Below are positions 43,586 through 51,231 of a stretch of 64,000 nt of DNA, piece by piece. The DNA lies in assembly GCF_009709615.1 (NCBI RefSeq), contig NZ_WJYA01000004.1, forward strand, positions 372,001 through 436,000. Reading direction: 5' to 3'. Each line of letters starts with the position of its first letter. Within the stretch, counting starts at the first letter, position 1. This DNA is from Winogradskyella ouciana. Lineage in GTDB: Bacteria; Bacteroidota; Bacteroidia; Flavobacteriales; Flavobacteriaceae. The translations under genes and the position numbers were made by a program. A model generated the notes under the pieces. It did no database searches. It was given only the letters and a program-made list of their open reading frames with translations, and had not been told where the DNA came from.

Positions 43586-44554
43586 CTAACAACAACCTCC
43601 ACCATCGTAATGGTAAGTAGATTCACTAATAAAGATATCATCTCTTCCTAAACTCGCCAAAGCACCAGCAGTCTTATCACAAACCGCTAAAGGTTGATTT
43701 TTCAACAAAATATGACCAGCGTTATCATCTATATAATCTTCATCACCAAAGTAAATCGCTGCTTTTCCTGTAAAAACGCAAGGACCATCTGCAGGCATTG
43801 GGTCTTTAATGGCAGCAACTTCAATAGATTCTATATAGATTAATTCATCTGTATTGTAATGCTTTGGGTCTAGTATTCTGTACGGCTTACGTGCTCTTAT
43901 TTCAATCGTACCAAAACCAGCATCAGTTAATGCTTTTACGTATTCAGCTATTGGTAAACTACCACTTAAACATAATGCACGTAATCTATCATCATTTCGT
44001 AGCTCCTCATTCATAGGTTGCTCACAGGTCGGATCACTCATTACCAAACGACCATGAGGTTTTAATACACGATACATTTCTGCAATGGCTTTCTTTAAAT
44101 CTTCAGCTTTAAAAATATTGAACAAGCAGTTTTGAGCCGCAACATCAATACTGTTATCTTCAACAGGAAGATTCATAGCATCCCCTTTTTTAAGCTCAAC
44201 AAATTCTGATTTAAACCAATCGTTTTGCTCTTCAGCGACTTTAAAGTTTTTGCGAGATGCCTCTAACATTTCGTCAACTACATCAACACCAATAACTCCA
44301 CCTTTTTGCCTGTTGAAATACGAAAATTGTAATAATTCCATACCACCACCAACACCTACATAAAGCATTTTTGGGTTATTAGTTAAATCTCTTGCATGCA
44401 CTGTAGAACCACAACCGTAGTTCATCTCTTGCATTATTCTTGGAATTTTTAATCCTGGTAATTCCCAAATAGGATTTGTAGTACAGCATAAGCCAACATC
44501 TGGTGTTAGTGCTGCTTCTTTGTAAAGGTCGTTTGTTGCTTCTAAGTAACTCAT
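43586..44554 (-). CDS. arsM: Arsenosugar arsenite methyltransferase ArsM
   Basis: A 322-residue SAM-dependent methyltransferase for arsenite. SAM motif YVGVGGGMELLQF (about residues 66-78). Cysteines for As(III) are visible: Cys23-Cys24 (GLCCTTN), Cys48 (YGCGST) and the terminal Cys-Cys (321-322). The form belongs to the arsenosugar-pathway ArsM type. arsS lies in the same cluster. Confidence 0.88.
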   Translation of the reverse strand: MSYLEATNDLYKEAALTPDVGLCCTTNPIWELPGLKIPRIMQEMNYGCGSTVHARDLTNNPKMLYVGVGGGMELLQFSYFNRQKGGVIGVDVVDEMLEASRKNFKVAEEQNDWFKSEFVELKKGDAMNLPVEDNSIDVAAQNCLFNIFKAEDLKKAIAEMYRVLKPHGRLVMSDPTCEQPMNEELRNDDRLRALCLSGSLPIAEYVKALTDAGFGTIEIRARKPYRILDPKHYNTDELIYIESIEVAAIKDPMPADGPCVFTGKAAIYFGDEDYIDDNAGHILLKNQPLAVCDKTAGALASLGRDDIFISESTYHYDGGGCC

Positions 44555-44568
44555 CTTTTTTATTATTT

Positions 44569-44636
44569 GTCATTGCGAGGAACAAAGTGACGTGGCAATC
44601 TCATTAAGCAGATTCCTTCACTTCGTTCGGAATGAC
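44569..44636. repeat. REP-like palindrome upstream of arsM
   Basis: GTCATTGCGAGGAACAAAGT opens it and TTCGTTCGGAATGAC closes it; the ends are complementary. It separates arsM from PNP. Confidence 0.65.
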
Positions 44637-44637
44637 G

Positions 44638-45450
44638 TTATAGGGTTTTTATCAATTCTTTAAATAACGTAATCATATTAGGCTCAGCCTTGCCTGCCAT
44701 TGCAATAATTTCGGCAATATCCACTGGTTTTAAATTATCTGGGTCGCATTCATCGGTTAAAACAGAAATAGCTGCAGCTTTAAGGCCTAAGTGATTGGCT
44801 ACAATTATTTCGGGTACTGTACTCATACCAACAGCATCTGAACCAATAATTTTTAGCATTCTGTATTCTGCACGTGTTTCTAGTTGTGGTCCTACGACTG
44901 AGGCATAAACCCCTTCATGCAATTTTATATTATTTGCTTTGGCAATACTTTTAAATTTCGAATTTATATCTAAATCATAAGGAGCGCTCATATCTGTAAA
45001 TCGCTCTCCTAAATCTGACACTCCTTTAAATGCCAACGGCGAACTACCTTGAAGATTAATATGATCATCGATTAACATCAACTCTCCTTTTTTGAAATCT
45101 AAATTTATAGCACCTGCAGCATTAGAAACCAATAAGGTTTTTATGCCAAGTTTTTCCATAATCCGAACAGGAAACGTTACATCTTGTAAAGTATAACCTT
45201 CATAAACATGAAATCGTCCTTGCATCACAACCACTTTTTTTCCGCCTAGGTTGCCATAAATTAATTTGCCTTTATGAAACTCTACGGTTGCTGTTGGGAA
45301 ATTAGGTATATGATTGTAACTCGCTTCGGCAATGATCTCAATGTCATCAATCAACTGCCCTAAACCAGTACCTAGAATGATACCAACTTCTGGATTTTCA
45401 AAACCTTTACTTTGAAGGTATTCTGTACTTTCAGTAATAAATTTAATCAT
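44638..45450 (-). CDS. Purine nucleoside phosphorylase
   Basis: A 270-residue trimeric-type PNP with GIILGTGLGQL, VVVMQGRFHVYEGY, TLLVSNAAGAIN and GSDAVGMSTVPE. In arsenosugar clusters it is thought to phosphorolyse the nucleoside released from adenosylated dimethylarsenic, but it would also salvage ordinary purines. Its start overlaps the TIGR04282 gene by eight bases. Confidence 0.9.
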   Translation of the reverse strand: MIKFITESTEYLQSKGFENPEVGIILGTGLGQLIDDIEIIAEASYNHIPNFPTATVEFHKGKLIYGNLGGKKVVVMQGRFHVYEGYTLQDVTFPVRIMEKLGIKTLLVSNAAGAINLDFKKGELMLIDDHINLQGSSPLAFKGVSDLGERFTDMSAPYDLDINSKFKSIAKANNIKLHEGVYASVVGPQLETRAEYRMLKIIGSDAVGMSTVPEIIVANHLGLKAAAISVLTDECDPDNLKPVDIAEIIAMAGKAEPNMITLFKELIKTL

Positions 45451-46072
45451 TAAGCTGTTGTATTTTTTCTTGTAGTTTTTGGTTGTTTTTATAAAAGTCT
45501 GATACGATTAAATCGTCGTAATTGTCAATATCATTCAAGGTTTCAAGAATACCCACTTTAGCTTGCTTTTCTTCTAATTCTTGAAGCGTAAGTTCTAATA
45601 GGTTAGCTTGACTCCAAGGTTTGTTTTTAAAGATTAATTCTTCCATTTTAGACATTCCGACAAGATAGTATCCTCCATCTTCCGCAGGTCCGAAAACCAT
45701 GTCATTAGTTTTCAATGCATCAAGACCATTTTCAATATGAGTTGAATTGATATCTGGCAAATCAGAACCAATCAACACAATTCTTTCATAGCCAGCTTCA
45801 AAACCATCTTTAAAAGCATTCAACATGCGTTCCCCTAAATCAATTCCTTTTTGAACAGTTTTAAATTCATTTTCCCATTGCGTATCCACCGCAGCATTAG
45901 AAAAATAAATACGTTTGTCTATATCTAAAGCTTCCGTTGCTTTTTCTGTGATTTTAACCAATTCAGAATACACCTCAAAAGCACCATAGTCGCCAACGGT
46001 TTTGGCGAGTCGAGTTTTTACGGTTCCTAATTTTATGTTCTTTACAAACACAATGACAAGTGCATCAGTCAT
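45443..46072 (-). CDS. TIGR04282-type arsenosugar glycosyltransferase
   Basis: A 209-residue nucleotidyl/glycosyltransferase-fold protein with VKTRLAKTVGD, LIGSDLPDIN and GPAEDGGYYLVGM, typical of TIGR04282. It overlaps both neighbours by eight bases, indicating tight co-translation with PNP and the rhodanese. It works with the TIGR04283 partner at the end of the cluster. Confidence 0.86.
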   Translation of the reverse strand: MTDALVIVFVKNIKLGTVKTRLAKTVGDYGAFEVYSELVKITEKATEALDIDKRIYFSNAAVDTQWENEFKTVQKGIDLGERMLNAFKDGFEAGYERIVLIGSDLPDINSTHIENGLDALKTNDMVFGPAEDGGYYLVGMSKMEELIFKNKPWSQANLLELTLQELEEKQAKVGILETLNDIDNYDDLIVSDFYKNNQKLQEKIQQLND

Positions 46073-46604
46073 ATATCTTATTTCCTTTTAATAGCCATTT
46101 GCTCCATACTTTGGAAAAGGCATGAACATTATTTGTTTCGCCTTCGGAATCATAAACCGAAAAGCCGTTATTTGTCCACTCAAAAATACCACCAAATAAA
46201 TTATAAACGTTAGTGTAGCCAGCTTTTTGGAGCTGCTCTGCAATATCTTCTGAACGAATACCTAATGAACAATACACGATGATGGTTTGTTGTTTGTCAT
46301 TAAGTTGTTGTGTCGTTTCTTCTAAGTTGAAGTCGTTATAACCAACATGTATGGCATCCTTTATATGACTAACTTCATATTCTGCAGTTTCTCTAGCATC
46401 CAAAAGCACAGCTTTCGTTTTGGGCATTGCCAATTCTTGAACTGAGATATATGGTACAGTTTCAGAATTATGTCGTTTCAACAACTCTGTAAGCGTTTCT
46501 TGAGCATTTACTATGGGAGAAAAACAAACGCATATAATTAGAATGAGATTTCTCACATGAGTTTGAAATGACAAATTAGTTCTATTTTTAACTGCTAACT
46601 GCAT
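46065..46604 (-). CDS. Exported rhodanese-like protein
   Basis: A 179-residue protein with an N-terminal hydrophobic export segment (about residues 14-34, ending NAQ) and one rhodanese domain. The active-site loop is IIVYCSLGIRSED (Cys near 125). Rhodaneses move sulfur and some reduce arsenate; its role in the cluster is unknown. Confidence 0.83.
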   Translation of the reverse strand: MQLAVKNRTNLSFQTHVRNLILIICVCFSPIVNAQETLTELLKRHNSETVPYISVQELAMPKTKAVLLDARETAEYEVSHIKDAIHVGYNDFNLEETTQQLNDKQQTIIVYCSLGIRSEDIAEQLQKAGYTNVYNLFGGIFEWTNNGFSVYDSEGETNNVHAFSKVWSKWLLKGNKIYD

Positions 46605-46622
46605 ACTGCGACTGTTTACTTA

Positions 46623-47684
46623 TTATGCCACACTCCCTTGACAACTACTTCCTGCACCAGCCGTACAACCGTAACAATGTTGAGAAATTACAATATTTCT
46701 ACCTTCAAGTAGGTCCTCGTTATATTCTGAAATGTGTTTTACTTTACTATTCACAGGCAATTCTAACATCTGATTAAAATCGCAATCAAATAAATACCCA
46801 TCCCAACTTACAGAAAGCGTATTGGTACACATTACATTCTCTACTGCAGCAGGATTGTACGCTTCCACTAACTGATACATGTAATCTTCATAATTTTCTG
46901 AAGCTATTAAATAATCCAAGAAACGTGCAATTGGTAAATTCGTTATAGCAAATAGGTTATGAAAATGAATATTGAAATCTTCTAATAAAGCCTTTTTAAA
47001 ATCCTTCTCCATAGAGGCTTGGTCTCCTGGTAGAAAAGCTCCTGAAGGGTTGTAAACCAAATCTAATCTTAAATCAGAATCTGGCATACCGTAACCTCTA
47101 TCATTTAACTCTTGTAACGCTTTTATGGATTTGTCAAATACACCATCGCCTCGTTGTTTGTCTGTTTTACCACGCGTCCAATGTGGCATAGAACTTACGA
47201 CATGTACGTTATGCTTCTTAAAGAAGTCTGGTAAATCGTAATACTTTTTATTCGCACGAATAATAGTAAGGTTAGAACGTACAATGAAGTCTTTAATCCC
47301 TGCTTTTGCAGCTTCTTCAACAAACCATCTAAAATCAGGATTCATTTCTGGCGCGCCACCTGTTAAATCCAATGTATGTGCTCCAGTATTTTTAATTACT
47401 TCCAGACATTGGCGCATCGTATCGCGAGTCATAATTTCTTTTCGGTCTGGACCAGCATCAACATGGCAATGGTCACAAACCTGATTGCACATATAGCCTA
47501 CATTGATTTGAAGAATTTCGAGCTTTTTAGCTTTTAAGGGAAATTGATTCGTTTCAGAAATCTTTTTCTTAAACGTTGGCAATTCACCATTTTGAAAAAT
47601 TCCATTCGAGAGAATTTCAAGTTGTTTGTTGCTTTTAGCTAGTTCGCTTCCTTGTTTTTTTAGGGATTTTGTTGCTGTCGCCAT
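46623..47684 (-). CDS. arsS: Arsenosugar radical SAM protein ArsS
   Basis: A 353-residue radical SAM enzyme. The cluster Cys residues are Cys66, Cys70 and Cys73 (NVGYMCNQVCDHCH). The C-terminal block HCYGCTAGAGSSCQG likely binds an auxiliary cluster. ArsS adds the 5'-deoxyadenosyl group to dimethylarsenic to start arsenosugar formation (family knowledge). It sits 18 bp upstream of the rhodanese gene. Confidence 0.9.
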   Translation of the reverse strand: MATATKSLKKQGSELAKSNKQLEILSNGIFQNGELPTFKKKISETNQFPLKAKKLEILQINVGYMCNQVCDHCHVDAGPDRKEIMTRDTMRQCLEVIKNTGAHTLDLTGGAPEMNPDFRWFVEEAAKAGIKDFIVRSNLTIIRANKKYYDLPDFFKKHNVHVVSSMPHWTRGKTDKQRGDGVFDKSIKALQELNDRGYGMPDSDLRLDLVYNPSGAFLPGDQASMEKDFKKALLEDFNIHFHNLFAITNLPIARFLDYLIASENYEDYMYQLVEAYNPAAVENVMCTNTLSVSWDGYLFDCDFNQMLELPVNSKVKHISEYNEDLLEGRNIVISQHCYGCTAGAGSSCQGSVA

Positions 47685-47765
47685 TAATCTGTTTCGGGTT
47701 TGTTATGCTTATTTAATTTTATGCGTATTGGTTTTTCCCCTCTTGGGAAATAAAAAGGGGCTTTT

Positions 47766-48101
47766 TTATCCGTCTAATTTATTCACTTTATTCATCATTT
47801 GTACACCATGCACTAAAGTTGCTCCGCTTTTTATAGCAGCACCAACATGTATAGCTTCCATCATTTCTTCTTTAGTAACACCACGTTGAAGCCCATCTTT
47901 GGTATAGGCATCGATACAATATGGACATTGTTCCGTATGTGCAACTGCCAAGGCAATAAGTGATTTTTCGCGAGCAGTTAATGCTCCTTCTTCAAACACT
48001 TTACCGTAGTAGTCAAAGAATTTATTGCCGAGTTCTTCACTCCATTCCGTAATATTTCCAAATTTTCTTAAATCTGCTGGGTCGTAGTATGTTTTAGACA
48101 T
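47766..48101 (-). CDS. AhpD-like arsenosugar-associated peroxidase-fold protein
   Basis: A 111-residue carboxymuconolactone-decarboxylase/AhpD-fold protein with the CxxC redox motif in TEQCPYCIDAYTKDG and the helix EMMEAIHVGAAIKSGATLVHG. It matches the peroxidase-like protein that leads arsenosugar clusters. It is the first gene of the minus-strand cluster, with 81 bp to arsS. Confidence 0.87.
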   Translation of the reverse strand: MSKTYYDPADLRKFGNITEWSEELGNKFFDYYGKVFEEGALTAREKSLIALAVAHTEQCPYCIDAYTKDGLQRGVTKEEMMEAIHVGAAIKSGATLVHGVQMMNKVNKLDG

Positions 48102-48128
48102 TTGTAAAGTGTTTCAGTTAGTTATATT

Positions 48129-48162
48129 ACCTACGTAATTTTTAGGTATTAGGTTTTAGGTC
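48129..48162. promoter_or_regulatory. Heptamer repeats upstream of the arsenosugar cluster
   Basis: Three tandem TTAGGTN units start at 48142, 48149 and 48156 with exact 7-bp phase, next to an inverted ACCTA at 48129. They lie about 40 bp upstream of the first cluster gene. A regulator-binding role is inferred from position. Confidence 0.35.
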
Positions 48163-48281
48163 GAAAAATAAACCCAAACTTAACAGAAAAATAAGGAGAA
48201 TGCTAATTTATTTTAAGCAGGTGTACTCTGGATGGTTTACACTAAAAAACCTTACTTTTAGTTCTTCTTTTTCTAAATAAA

Positions 48282-49061
48282 ATGAAAAACTGGATAGAAC
48301 TTTTATCAGAATTTAAAGAAAAGCGACAACCTGTGGCTTTGGTTACCGTAACCAAATGCTCAGGTTCAGCACCTTGCGTGGTATCTTCGCGTATGATTGT
48401 TGCTGAAGATAAATCTATTTTTGGTACCATTGGAGGCGGAAAATTAGAATATAAAGCCATTGATCAAGCCATAGTGGCTTTAAGGGAAAACAGAATCATT
48501 GAATCATCGTACACCTTAGGACCAGATTTTGCTCAATGCTGTGGAGGTGTTGTAGAATTTATAATAGAACCCATGAATCAATCACCAGAATTGCATCTCT
48601 TTGGTGCAGGACACATCGGAACCGAAATCGCCAACCTTCTTGTAGGGACACCTTTTAAAGTAAAACTGATCGATTCGAGACCAGATTGGTTTTCTGAGTT
48701 TGATATTCATGAAAGTATAGAACAATGCCAGGTAAAAGAACACGATTTTAAAACTTTTAGGGACACCATCACTTGGGGAAAGAATTGCTATGTGTTGGTG
48801 TTGACGCATAACCATGCTATAGATTTTGATATTGTAGCCATGGCACTGGAAAATGAAACCAAATATTTAGGTTTAATAGGCAGTAAAACTAAAAAAGCAC
48901 GCTTCAATAATATGCTCATAAAGGAAATGGGAATTGAAGATGGTATGAAGAATGTGGTTTGCCCAATAGGATTGCCAATAGGTGGTGATACTCCTAAAGA
49001 AATCGCGATAAGCGTGGTGGCACAATTGCTTCAAGTGCATTACCAACCAGTAACAAAATAA
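48282..49061 (+). CDS. xdhC: XdhC-family molybdoenzyme maturation factor
   Basis: A 259-residue XdhC. N-terminal domain: VALVTVTKCSGSAPCV and TIGGGKLEYKAIDQA; then LHLFGAGHIGTEIANLL, a Rossmann motif, and YLGLIGSKTKKARF. XdhC sulfurates or inserts the molybdenum cofactor of xanthine dehydrogenase, encoded 3 kb away on the other strand. It opens a plus-strand run with a membrane protein and an NTPase. Confidence 0.87.
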   Translation: MKNWIELLSEFKEKRQPVALVTVTKCSGSAPCVVSSRMIVAEDKSIFGTIGGGKLEYKAIDQAIVALRENRIIESSYTLGPDFAQCCGGVVEFIIEPMNQSPELHLFGAGHIGTEIANLLVGTPFKVKLIDSRPDWFSEFDIHESIEQCQVKEHDFKTFRDTITWGKNCYVLVLTHNHAIDFDIVAMALENETKYLGLIGSKTKKARFNNMLIKEMGIEDGMKNVVCPIGLPIGGDTPKEIAISVVAQLLQVHYQPVTK

Positions 49062-49066
49062 ATTGT

Positions 49067-49093
49067 GTCATTCAGAGCAAAGCGAAGAATCTC
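49067..49093. repeat. Short REP-like repeat
   Basis: GTCATTCAGAGCAAAGCGAA plus GAATCTC lies between xdhC and the membrane protein gene. It is the intact form of the repeat that is split by another palindrome in mvaD (13999-14050). Confidence 0.75.
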
Positions 49094-49096
49094 TAC

Positions 49097-50104
49097 ATGA
49101 AAAACAACAAACACATCATTGACAGATTAACAGCACTTTGGGCATTAAACGAGTCTGGTTTAGGGGGTTTTTTGCATGTTTTTAGCACACCATTTACGGG
49201 GTTAATCGTGGGTGGGATCGCAATTTTATTGATAAGCTTAATTGCCTATTATGCAGAAAACAAATGGCAAGCCATACTGAAAGCATTGGTTGTTGTACTG
49301 ATTATAAAAATGGCGGTAAGCCCATATTCACCTTTTGGTGCTTATGTTGCTGTGAGTTTTCAGGCCATATTTGGAGCGTTTTTGTTTTCTAACTTTTCTT
49401 GGAAAGGTGCAGCGATTATCGTTTTGGGAATCGTCACCTTTTTAGAATCAGCACTTCAAAAATTACTGATATTAACGATTGTTTACGGTACAGAAGTTTG
49501 GGAAGCCATTAATATTTATGGGAAGTGGGTGCAAAGTAAATTGAATTTTGTTTCAGAAACCACCACATCGACTTACCTCATTAGTCTGTATCTGATTGTT
49601 TATGGAGTTTGTGGATTGCTCGCAGGCATTTTTATCAGAAACATTATTAAAATAATATCAAAAAAGAAGGAAAAGAATTTTTATTTAGACACTCAGTTAG
49701 ACGCTATTAAAACTGGTAAGAGCAAAAGGTCTTTCAAAACGAAAGTGATTTGGCTATGGTTGATTACAGTAGCCGTTATCGTTTTGGCGTTTTCATTATT
49801 TGGTGGAGATTTATTCGGATGGCAGAAAGCGGTCTATATCTTATTGCGAAGTTTTTTAATACTGATGCTTTGGTACTTGGTTTTGGGCCCTTTTTTATTG
49901 AAAATGGTTCGTAAGTATTTAAACAAAAAAGAATCGCAATACAAAGAAGATATTACTAATGCTATGGATTTGTTTCCGTATTTCAGACAGATTATTTCAT
50001 ATACTTGGAAAGACACCAAACATCTAAAAGGTTATACACGCTTCAAACATTTTATGGCAGATAGCATTTCCAATTGTATGCATTTTAAAGTGCCTTCAGA
50101 ATGA
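49097..50104 (+). CDS. Polytopic membrane protein of the xanthine dehydrogenase region
   Basis: A 335-residue protein with about seven hydrophobic segments in two blocks (about 25-165 and 210-265), separated by a basic loop (ISKKKEKNFY). No family recognised. It overlaps the THEP1-like NTPase gene by four bases, so the two products likely work together. Transport or energising of purine or cofactor handling is a guess from context. Confidence 0.65.
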   Translation: MKNNKHIIDRLTALWALNESGLGGFLHVFSTPFTGLIVGGIAILLISLIAYYAENKWQAILKALVVVLIIKMAVSPYSPFGAYVAVSFQAIFGAFLFSNFSWKGAAIIVLGIVTFLESALQKLLILTIVYGTEVWEAINIYGKWVQSKLNFVSETTTSTYLISLYLIVYGVCGLLAGIFIRNIIKIISKKKEKNFYLDTQLDAIKTGKSKRSFKTKVIWLWLITVAVIVLAFSLFGGDLFGWQKAVYILLRSFLILMLWYLVLGPFLLKMVRKYLNKKESQYKEDITNAMDLFPYFRQIISYTWKDTKHLKGYTRFKHFMADSISNCMHFKVPSE

Positions 50105-50592
50105 TTTATATTTTAACTGGAGATATTAGAACTGGTAAAACAACTGCACTTTTAAACTGGATTGAAGGTAGAGCAGATGTTGATGGTGTGTTGTGTCCAG
50201 ATAGTGAGAATGGGAAGCGTTATTTTTTGAATATAAAAACTAAGGAGGAGTATTTTCTTGGTACTAATCTTGATACAGAAGAAAACAAAATAATTTCGAT
50301 AGGAGCATTTCAATTTTTAAAGTCTTCGTTTCAAAAAGCGAATAATTACTTATTAGAAGCTAATGAAAAAAGAGTCTCTAAATATTTAATCATAGATGAA
50401 CTCGGGAAGTTGGAATTGAAATATAACGGCCTACATGATTCGGCTAAAGTTTTGATTCCGAAATATGAAAAGAACAAAGACCATTATTTAATTCTTGTAG
50501 TTCGTGAATCTTTGTTTGATGATATTTTGGAACATTATAATATTTCTGAATATTCTGTTTTGAAAAAAGATGGCTTAAGATTATTTGATTAG
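50101..50592 (+). CDS. THEP1-like P-loop NTPase
   Basis: A 163-residue NTPase with Walker A GDIRTGKTTALLNW (residues 7-20) and Walker B-like YLIIDELGKLELK. It resembles nucleoside-triphosphatase THEP1 and DUF2478-type proteins found beside molybdenum-enzyme genes. It is co-translated with the upstream membrane protein. A REP palindrome lies immediately after the stop. Confidence 0.75.
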   Translation: MIYILTGDIRTGKTTALLNWIEGRADVDGVLCPDSENGKRYFLNIKTKEEYFLGTNLDTEENKIISIGAFQFLKSSFQKANNYLLEANEKRVSKYLIIDELGKLELKYNGLHDSAKVLIPKYEKNKDHYLILVVRESLFDDILEHYNISEYSVLKKDGLRLFD

Positions 50593-50623
50593 ACCTCACA
50601 GGTTTCAAAAACCTGTGAGGTCT
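50591..50623. repeat. REP palindrome of the RAYT family
   Basis: AGACCTCACAGG and CCTGTGAGGTCT pair perfectly; the same as the RAYT flanks at 36979 and 37592. It starts at the last base pair of the NTPase stop region and may act as a terminator. Confidence 0.85.
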
Positions 50624-50636
50624 GAGCTTTGGCTTG

Positions 50637-51047
50637 TCAACCAAAAAAAGTCTCACTCAAAGCATAATAAATCGCCATTAAAGCTGAAAATATAGCACTT
50701 CCCAAAAACCGCCATTTCAACTTAAATCGATTCTGAATGATATAATTGGCGATAAACGAAATCAAAATATTAGCTAAAAATGACCAAAAAGCAATTTCCA
50801 ATATATTCCAACCAATAGCATCAAACTGACCAGAAAATAATTTGATAAATAGCAAGTGTCTGGCAATCCATAGTGGGTTAAAATATAAAATAGCTAATGC
50901 GGTTTTGGTTAATGTGGCTTTTATACCTTTTAAAAATTGTGTCTTACGTACAATCCAATCAAAATAATTAGGAATTTCAAAGGCATAAACTGTTGCACCG
51001 ATAAACATCATTCCTAATAACCGTGTAAAGGAGAATTCATCTAACAA
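50637..51047 (-). CDS. Small membrane protein with uncertain or lost start
   Basis: At least 136 residues with three to four hydrophobic segments; no family recognised. The only standard start is TTG at 51047, but good membrane-protein-like sequence (ILKGALIYSAGDTIAALLL) continues upstream in frame to a TAA at 51138-51140, with no ATG, GTG or TTG. The ACACCCCTAA repeat begins 8 bp beyond that stop. The native 5' end may have been removed, so it could be a pseudogene. Confidence 0.5.
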   Translation of the reverse strand: MLDEFSFTRLLGMMFIGATVYAFEIPNYFDWIVRKTQFLKGIKATLTKTALAILYFNPLWIARHLLFIKLFSGQFDAIGWNILEIAFWSFLANILISFIANYIIQNRFKLKWRFLGSAIFSALMAIYYALSETFFG

Positions 51048-51147
51048 AAGTGCAGCAATAGTGTCACCAGCACTGTATATTAGCGCGCCTTTTAGGATGT
51101 TTTGTTTTTTGTAGTGTAGTGAGATATTCTTGTTTTTTTATAGTCTC

Positions 51148-51228
51148 ACACCCCTAAAGTCCCCTCAAGGGGACATTCCCACGAATAAACTTTGAACTAT
51201 TGTCCCCTCGAGGGGACTTTAGGGGTGT
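51148..51228. repeat. Palindromic element with ACACCCCTAA ends, short copy
   Basis: Bounded by ACACCCCTAA (51148-51157) and TTAGGGGTGT (51219-51228); next inward AAGTCCCCTCAAGGGGACA pairs with TGTCCCCTCGAGGGGACTT. It ends 3 bp before the xdhB stop. It is the same family as 40834-40960. Confidence 0.82.
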
Positions 51229-51231
51229 TAT

